Below, piece after piece: positions 22,483 through 27,293 of a DNA stretch of 27,293 bases. Both the position numbers and the translations under genes were made by a program. Under the pieces are notes generated by a model. It did no database searches, was not told the DNA's origin, and was given only the letters and a program-made list of their open reading frames with translations. The stretch spans positions 1-27,293 of the IMG/VR virus record IMGVR_UViG_3300017991_000351. One strand, written 5' to 3'. The DNA comes from a virus. Numbering within the stretch: the stretch's first letter is position 1; each line of letters opens with the position of its first letter.

Positions 22483-23316
22483 ATGGAACAGGAAACGAAG
22501 CAGGGACCGCCCAAAGCGGCTCCCAATGTAGACCCGTCTGGAGTGCAACTTTTCAGGAAGCCCGTAGGGGAGGTGGAAATTGACCTTCCTTGCGGGCTTC
22601 TAATTGATGGAGAGGTCTACAAGAAGGCCGTCATCACCCCGCTCACTGGCCGGGACCGGAAGGCCATGGTGGACCAAAAATCCCGGAGCAACCCATCCAA
22701 GGTAGTCACCAAACTACTCACCAACCGGCTCCTCAGTCTCGGACCTTACAAGCATCCGGTGGCTGATGTCCGGATCAAGGCTCTCCTCTCAGGGGACAGG
22801 GAATACATCGTCTACAAGCTCTACGAGATCACCGACCCCACCAGGAAGGATCTGGAGGCCACCCTTCAGTGCCAAAACCGGGCGTGTGGTTCTAACTTCG
22901 AGTTCAACGTGCCCTTTGATGAGGTCAAGGTCATCCGAATGACCGACGCCGATCAGGAACGCATCCATGATGGCAAAAAGACCCGGTATTGGGAGTTCGA
23001 GGATGAGGAGTGGGCGGTCAAGGCCAAGTTCCGCTACGTGGACGGAAAAATCCAGGAGCAAGTGTCTCCCCGGCTGGCGTCAAACCCGGTGGAGGGAGAG
23101 TACATGCTCTTTTCCAAGATGATCCTGGAGTGGAACGGCCTCACCAGCCTTACCATGGATCAAATCGAAACGCTCCCGGAGCCTCTCATTCGCAAGGTGG
23201 AGAAGGCTCTGGCGGACCATAAACTCGGGCCGGATATGGACCTCAACATCGTATGCCCGGAATGTGGCGTGGCCACCAGAGGAGGGCTGGATTTCACAAC
23301 TTTTTTGTTCAGATAG
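22483..23316 (+). CDS. Tail assembly chaperone (upstream, short form)
   Basis: ATG at 22483 follows GAGGAGGCTAGA. The 277-aa protein contains AVITPLTGRDRKAMVD (49-64) and LLSGDREYIVYKLYEIT (101-117), a pattern of tail assembly chaperones and T4 gp26-like proteins of contractile-tailed phages. It has Cys130/Cys135 (CQNRACG) and Cys258/Cys261 (CPECG), which may together bind zinc. Chaperones of this type bind the tape measure protein before the tube assembles around it. The gene ends at a slippery heptamer, and a second frame continues. The position between tube and tape measure genes is diagnostic. Confidence 0.82.
   Translation: MEQETKQGPPKAAPNVDPSGVQLFRKPVGEVEIDLPCGLLIDGEVYKKAVITPLTGRDRKAMVDQKSRSNPSKVVTKLLTNRLLSLGPYKHPVADVRIKALLSGDREYIVYKLYEITDPTRKDLEATLQCQNRACGSNFEFNVPFDEVKVIRMTDADQERIHDGKKTRYWEFEDEEWAVKAKFRYVDGKIQEQVSPRLASNPVEGEYMLFSKMILEWNGLTSLTMDQIETLPEPLIRKVEKALADHKLGPDMDLNIVCPECGVATRGGLDFTTFLFR
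23301..23307 (+). other. Programmed -1 ribosomal frameshift site (TTTTTTG)
   Basis: In the reading frame of the chaperone gene the bases read T TTT TTG, the XXXYYYZ heptamer pattern for -1 slippage. The original frame stops at 23314-23316, two codons after the heptamer. A one-base back-slip enters an open frame that ends at 23559-23561. The conserved frameshift of tail assembly chaperone genes at this genomic position supports it. A downstream stimulatory RNA structure was not identified by eye. Confidence 0.8.
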
Positions 23317-23561
23317 TGACCAATGACAAGCTCACCGATATGTATGACAAGGTGATGTTTGCTCTGGCGTGTGAGCTTCATTGGTCATGGCATGAAATGT
23401 TGGATATGCCGATCCCGGAGTTGATGAAATTTTTTACCCTCCTCAAGGAAAAGAAGGAAGCGGAGAAGGCGCATATGGACAAAGTGAACGCCAAGAGTAG
23501 GACAGGAGGGTCTAAACCGGCCCGGCGGTCCAGCGCCCGTCCAAGCAGAGGGAGAAGATAA
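23307..23561 (+). CDS. Tail assembly chaperone, -1 frame extension (GT-like)
   Basis: After slipping at 23301-23307, translation would continue VQIVTNDKLTDMYDKVM for 84 residues and give a fusion of about 359 aa with the upstream chaperone. The extension is helical (FALACELHWSWHEMLDMP, FTLLKEKKEAEKAHMD) with a basic tail (SARPSRGRR), typical of the T part that contacts the tape measure protein. Independent initiation is less likely: no ribosome binding site precedes the first candidate starts GTG 23316 or ATG 23341. The stop lies one base from the tape measure start (TAAATG). Confidence 0.8.
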   Translation, partial: VQIVTNDKLTDMYDKVMFALACELHWSWHEMLDMPIPELMKFFTLLKEKKEAEKAHMDKVNAKSRTGGSKPARRSSARPSRGRR

Positions 23562-26500
23562 ATGGCTTTTGGTGGCGGAGGAATGTCAAGCTCAGTAGGG
23601 CTTGGGTTCGTGATGGGACTCACTGATAACGTGTCCGGCACGGCGGGCAAGATTGGTGCGGCCATCGTGACTCTACGGACCCGAATTCAGGCCCTCCAGA
23701 CCGGCTTCCTTGTCCTTGGAGGCGCTCTGGCCGGGATGGGTGCCGCTCTTGGAGGGGTGCTCATGAAGGGGGTGAAGGACGCCGCTCAGTTTGAGGTACA
23801 GATGCGGATGCTCCAGTCCATCACCGGTCTCACGTGGCAAGAGACCAAACAACTTGGGGATGAGTTTGACCGTATCACTGCCACCCTTCCAATGTCCTCC
23901 TCCGAATTGGCCACCATGGCCATTGCCGCCGGTAAGCTCGGCTTGGCCTCCAAGGCGGGTGTAGAAGGTCTGAAGGAGGTGGCCATCCAAGCCACCTACA
24001 TGGGCAAGGCCCTTGGCTTCTCGGGAGAGGAATCCATCAACATGATTGGACGGTTGGGGACCGTCTTTGGGATGCTCGATGCCGGGAACATCTACAATAG
24101 CTGGGAAAAAAGCGCACAAGATTTTTATGATGTGGCGGCTATGGGGGCTGAAAAGAACAATTTGGTTCAAGCTCAGATGATGCACAACGTCAAGGGGTTG
24201 GCGGCTTCGCTGACTCAGATGTCCTTTTCCTCCTCTCAAAGCGCGGATTTCCTTTCGGATATGTCCGTCCGTGCCGCTCAGGGTGCCAAGGTAATGCAAA
24301 AGACGGCGGCTGAAACCGTGGCCTTGGCCGGTATCTTGGCTGACGTTGGTGTGAGGGCTGAGGCTGGAGGAACAGCCTTAAACAAGTTCTTCACGGGTTT
24401 CCGTAAGAATATGGGCGGCTACGAGATGATGATAAAGGAGTTCGGGGCTGACAAGCTAGGGTTGGGATTCCAAGAGTTGAAGGATCTTACGCGGGACAAG
24501 CCACACGAAGCGGTCAATCGTCTCCTGGAGGCCATGGGCAAGGCTAAGTTCCTCGATCCAGTCAAGTTTGAGGCCATGGCGGACGCCATGGGCATGAAAA
24601 ACGTGAGGATCGCAAACGTGGTCAAGGGGTTGGCCGATGCCGGAAACACCATGGTGACGGTCAACGCGGGTATGTATGAAAGTTTCCTCAAGCTCAGTCC
24701 CGAATTGGCCTCCGTTGCTATAGACGCGGGGAACGGGGCAAAGAAAATCTCCAAGTTGCGTTGGATGCAGTTAATGTCTACCAAAGCATTTGATGAGGCT
24801 TCCGTCGCCGCCTCTGCGTACAATAACGTGGCTCAGACCACTGCAATGAACTGGAAAATTATGACGGGATCCATCACCAACGTCTCCAAGAAATTGGGAG
24901 GGATGCTTTTACCATCTATTCAAAATCTTCTCCAGACCGCCGTTAATTTGATGGGCAAACTTTTTGGCATGAATGACACCTTCTTCAAGATCACGGCGGC
25001 GGTGGTGGGGACCACGGCGGCTATCCTCGCGCTCTCGGGTGCGGTCCTTTTGGGTGCCTCAGCGTGGTCCATGTTCGGGAGCGCCATGATGGCGGCACTA
25101 TTACCAGCTCTGGTTATCGTCGGAGCCATTTCGGCGGCAGTTGCGGGATTCGTGGTGGTGATGAAGCTCTTGGGCAAGGAAGGTGAAGGTATATTTGGGA
25201 CGTTTGCCCGACTCGTGGAGGGGGCGTTTACTCAGTTCTTAAATTTTGCTCAGGGATTCACGGAAGCGTGGGCGGCGATGAGCAAGCACTTTTTGAAGCC
25301 GTGGAATGAGGCCATGAGCCTCTTTAGGCAGGGCATTGATAATATCAAGGGAGTCCTTCCTCCATTGAAAGGCGCAAAAGATATGTTCCAAGCCCTTGGG
25401 GTGGTGCTGGCCACGGTTTTTGGATCTGCTCTCCGCAGGGTGGGGAAACAGGTAGAGTGGCTTTCGGTCATGTTCTCAGGGTTCTCCTTGGGATTCAGGA
25501 TGCAAGTCGGAGACCGCTTAGTTGCTCCCATCAAAAGCATATTGAAGTCCCTTGAGCAAATTGGCGCGGCTTTTTTCAAAATTTTTGTGGGTCTCATGCC
25601 ATCCGGAGTGAGGGATTTGACAAAGGATTTCCTCAAGTTTCGGGATAAGGGTAAGTCGGTGGCCGACAAGGTAGTGGCTGCCTTTGAGGCCATTGCGGGA
25701 TCTTTGGAAGTTGTTGTGGGCCTATTGAATGGAGAAGGGCCTAAAGCCTTTAAGGCATTTGGTAAGGACGGGAAATATGCCGCAAACTCATATGCAGAAG
25801 CCATTCTAAGGTTATCCAAGGCTTATGATGGCCTCTTTAAGAAAACCAAGATGCTCGATGCCTTCAGACAACTATGGGCGGATTTTTTGGGGGGCATGAA
25901 GGCACGGGCCATTCCTACGTTGCGGGGAGTTCTCCTCCTTGTTGCCGGGATTATGGAGGGCTTGGGTAAATCAGGACCGGCTTTAGAGTCCGGGATGGCC
26001 GGAATTGTCAGCATCATGGGGAGCATCGGAAAGGCGTTCTTGGGCGTCTCCAAATTGACCGGTAAGTTGACGGGGGTTCTCGGAGCCTTCTTGGGCGGAG
26101 CCGTCTCGTACCTCCTTCCTGGATTTTTGGATCTATGGGCGAGGGTGACTACGGTGATCGCCGGGATTTTGGCCCCCGTGGGGACGCTTTTGCAAGCCTT
26201 GGGGGAGATGCCCATTCAGCTTGAGGCGTTTACCGCTTTGGGGGAGGGTGTAGGCAAGTTCCTGAGCGGCATTGGCAATGTTTTTGGGGTGCTAATTGAG
26301 CGGACGGGTAAGCAGACCAAAGCCTTTTTGGAGGGGTTTGTCCAAGGATTTGCGGCTTTTATAGTCCCCATTGGAGCGGCTTTGAACGAGATTGCGGTCA
26401 TGGCCGGATGGGTTTTTGGGATGATCGGAGATGCCCTCAACTCAGTAACAGGGGATTCGGAGAGTACCGGAGCGATGCTTAGAACCATTGGCACAATAAT

Positions 26501-27293
26501 AGGGGTCGTAATCGGAGGTGCGATTCAAATAATGCTGCTCGGGGTGGTGACGGTGATCTACGCTCTTGGGAACATGATCAACCTTTGGATGCTTTTCATT
26601 AATCTGGCCAAGGCAGGAACAACGGTTTTCACCAACGGTCCTCGAATTTTCATGGCAACTATAGACTTGTTGAAGGCCAAGTTGACCAACGTGTTTGCCT
26701 CCTTGCAAGTTATGATGATCACGCTGGCGGCGGGCTTGGCCAAGGCTGTTTTGGTGGCCTTGAAAAGTATCCCTGGAATAGGGATGCTCCTGGATCTAAA
26801 GGGAGCTTCAAAGCAGATCGACGCCATGAAGGCCGCCGGTATCGAGTCGGCGCAAGGCGGAAAAGTTGGGAGAAGCGAGATGGCCGGGTTGGAGGAGACC
26901 TTCAGAGGAGCGACGGCGGAGACACGTAATGCCGTTGGAGAAGCTCTAGGGACTTTTACGGAGGCAAGTTCAGTTGGATTCGACAAATGGCTTACCGCCG
27001 GGGACAACATTTTGAACGCTCAGGATCGGAGTGCGGATTCCACGGATAGGATTGCATCAATACTGGCGGCTGGACAAACCAATGTGGGGGAGCCTAAAGT
27101 GGTGGCAAGCCCTTCTCCTATAATCTCACCCACCCTCACGGCGGCTCCTACGGCGGCAGCGGCTCCGGTGATGGACCCGGCTCCGATTGCGGCGGCAATT
27201 TCTAACGTGACGGTTGACCCCACGATTGAGAACACGGTGAATTTCACGGCGCAACAGAGCTACGTGCTTCATGCCACGGCGGTGTTCCCTGGA
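23562..27293 (+). CDS. Tail tape measure protein (partial, runs off the right edge)
   Basis: ATG at 23562 follows the chaperone stop, with GAGGGAG upstream. The frame stays open for all 1244 codons to the edge, so the real protein is longer. This protein sets tail length and is ejected ahead of the DNA. Residues about 80-400 (FEVQMRMLQSITGL, SSELATMAIAAGKLGLAS, AEAGGTALNKFF) match the TP901-type tape measure core. MTGSITNVSKKLGGMLLPSI near 437-456 is its usual end. Hydrophobic segments follow at about 477-538 and further on, as expected for a protein that may form a channel in the host membrane. The visible end is Ala/Pro/Thr-rich. Confidence 0.9.
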   Translation, partial: MAFGGGGMSSSVGLGFVMGLTDNVSGTAGKIGAAIVTLRTRIQALQTGFLVLGGALAGMGAALGGVLMKGVKDAAQFEVQMRMLQSITGLTWQETKQLGDEFDRITATLPMSSSELATMAIAAGKLGLASKAGVEGLKEVAIQATYMGKALGFSGEESINMIGRLGTVFGMLDAGNIYNSWEKSAQDFYDVAAMGAEKNNLVQAQMMHNVKGLAASLTQMSFSSSQSADFLSDMSVRAAQGAKVMQKTAAETVALAGILADVGVRAEAGGTALNKFFTGFRKNMGGYEMMIKEFGADKLGLGFQELKDLTRDKPHEAVNRLLEAMGKAKFLDPVKFEAMADAMGMKNVRIANVVKGLADAGNTMVTVNAGMYESFLKLSPELASVAIDAGNGAKKISKLRWMQLMSTKAFDEASVAASAYNNVAQTTAMNWKIMTGSITNVSKKLGGMLLPSIQNLLQTAVNLMGKLFGMNDTFFKITAAVVGTTAAILALSGAVLLGASAWSMFGSAMMAALLPALVIVGAISAAVAGFVVVMKLLGKEGEGIFGTFARLVEGAFTQFLNFAQGFTEAWAAMSKHFLKPWNEAMSLFRQGIDNIKGVLPPLKGAKDMFQALGVVLATVFGSALRRVGKQVEWLSVMFSGFSLGFRMQVGDRLVAPIKSILKSLEQIGAAFFKIFVGLMPSGVRDLTKDFLKFRDKGKSVADKVVAAFEAIAGSLEVVVGLLNGEGPKAFKAFGKDGKYAANSYAEAILRLSKAYDGLFKKTKMLDAFRQLWADFLGGMKARAIPTLRGVLLLVAGIMEGLGKSGPALESGMAGIVSIMGSIGKAFLGVSKLTGKLTGVLGAFLGGAVSYLLPGFLDLWARVTTVIAGILAPVGTLLQALGEMPIQLEAFTALGEGVGKFLSGIGNVFGVLIERTGKQTKAFLEGFVQGFAAFIVPIGAALNEIAVMAGWVFGMIGDALNSVTGDSESTGAMLRTIGTIIGVVIGGAIQIMLLGVVTVIYALGNMINLWMLFINLAKAGTTVFTNGPRIFMATIDLLKAKLTNVFASLQVMMITLAAGLAKAVLVALKSIPGIGMLLDLKGASKQIDAMKAAGIESAQGGKVGRSEMAGLEETFRGATAETRNAVGEALGTFTEASSVGFDKWLTAGDNILNAQDRSADSTDRIASILAAGQTNVGEPKVVASPSPIISPTLTAAPTAAAAPVMDPAPIAAAISNVTVDPTIENTVNFTAQQSYVLHATAVFPG

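Noticed and set aside
23673-26708. Series of open frames on the - strand opposite the tape measure gene
   Set aside because: The + strand carries one uninterrupted tape measure frame; the opposite frames show low-complexity Pro/Ala/Ser sequences without domains.

Overview
The window is a stretch of a tailed double-stranded DNA bacteriophage (or prophage) genome. It is the late structural module of a contractile-tailed (myovirus-type) phage with an HK97-fold capsid. All supported genes lie on the + strand. They are tightly packed, often with 1 to 4 base stop/start overlaps (TAATG, TGATG, ATGA), and many have strong AGGAGG-type ribosome binding sites. No tRNA, rRNA, CRISPR array, integrase or transposase was seen. 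The host cannot be named; the Shine-Dalgarno sites only point to a bacterium.

Layout. Packaging: the tail end of an unknown gene (1-112), an unknown 266-aa protein in the usual small-terminase position (175-975), a cluster of four palindromes (958-1049), large terminase (1065-4007, carrying an intein), a double zinc-ribbon protein (4007-4309) and the portal (4319-7093, carrying a second intein). Next comes a small unit of two tiny genes bracketed by a promoter-like sequence and a rho-independent terminator (7095-7647), resembling a phage moron. Capsid: a very long prohead protease fused to a scaffold-like tail (7658-11065) with a probable internal scaffold start at 10139, then the major capsid protein (11103-12410). 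Connector and neck: a C2HC finger protein, a head-tail adaptor, a head-closure candidate, a fibre-like protein with small partners (14713-17231), a two-segment membrane protein, an HK97 gp10-like neck protein and a further neck or tail-completion candidate. Tail: sheath (19895), tube (21888), tail assembly chaperones joined by a -1 frameshift site (23301-23307), and a tape measure protein that runs off the right edge (23562 onward).

The most unusual feature is in the terminase. A 376-residue intein sits directly after the Walker B Asp-Glu pair. Its middle is not an in-frame endonuclease domain. Instead, a complete 272-codon gene for a NUMOD3 plus PD-(D/E)xK nuclease, with its own ribosome binding site, is nested in the +1 frame, while the intein/terminase frame stays open through the whole gene. 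The nuclease gene runs on out of frame across the intein C-terminal splicing segment and stops 11 bases before the splice junction. The portal carries an ordinary in-frame LAGLIDADG intein, so both components of the packaging motor depend on protein splicing.

A second system-level feature is a repeated palindrome with core GCACAYRTGTGC. It occurs four times at 25-26 bp centre spacing before the terminase, and once each in the gaps after the capsid gene and after the tube gene. These look like binding sites for one regulator or partition-type protein acting across the late operon.
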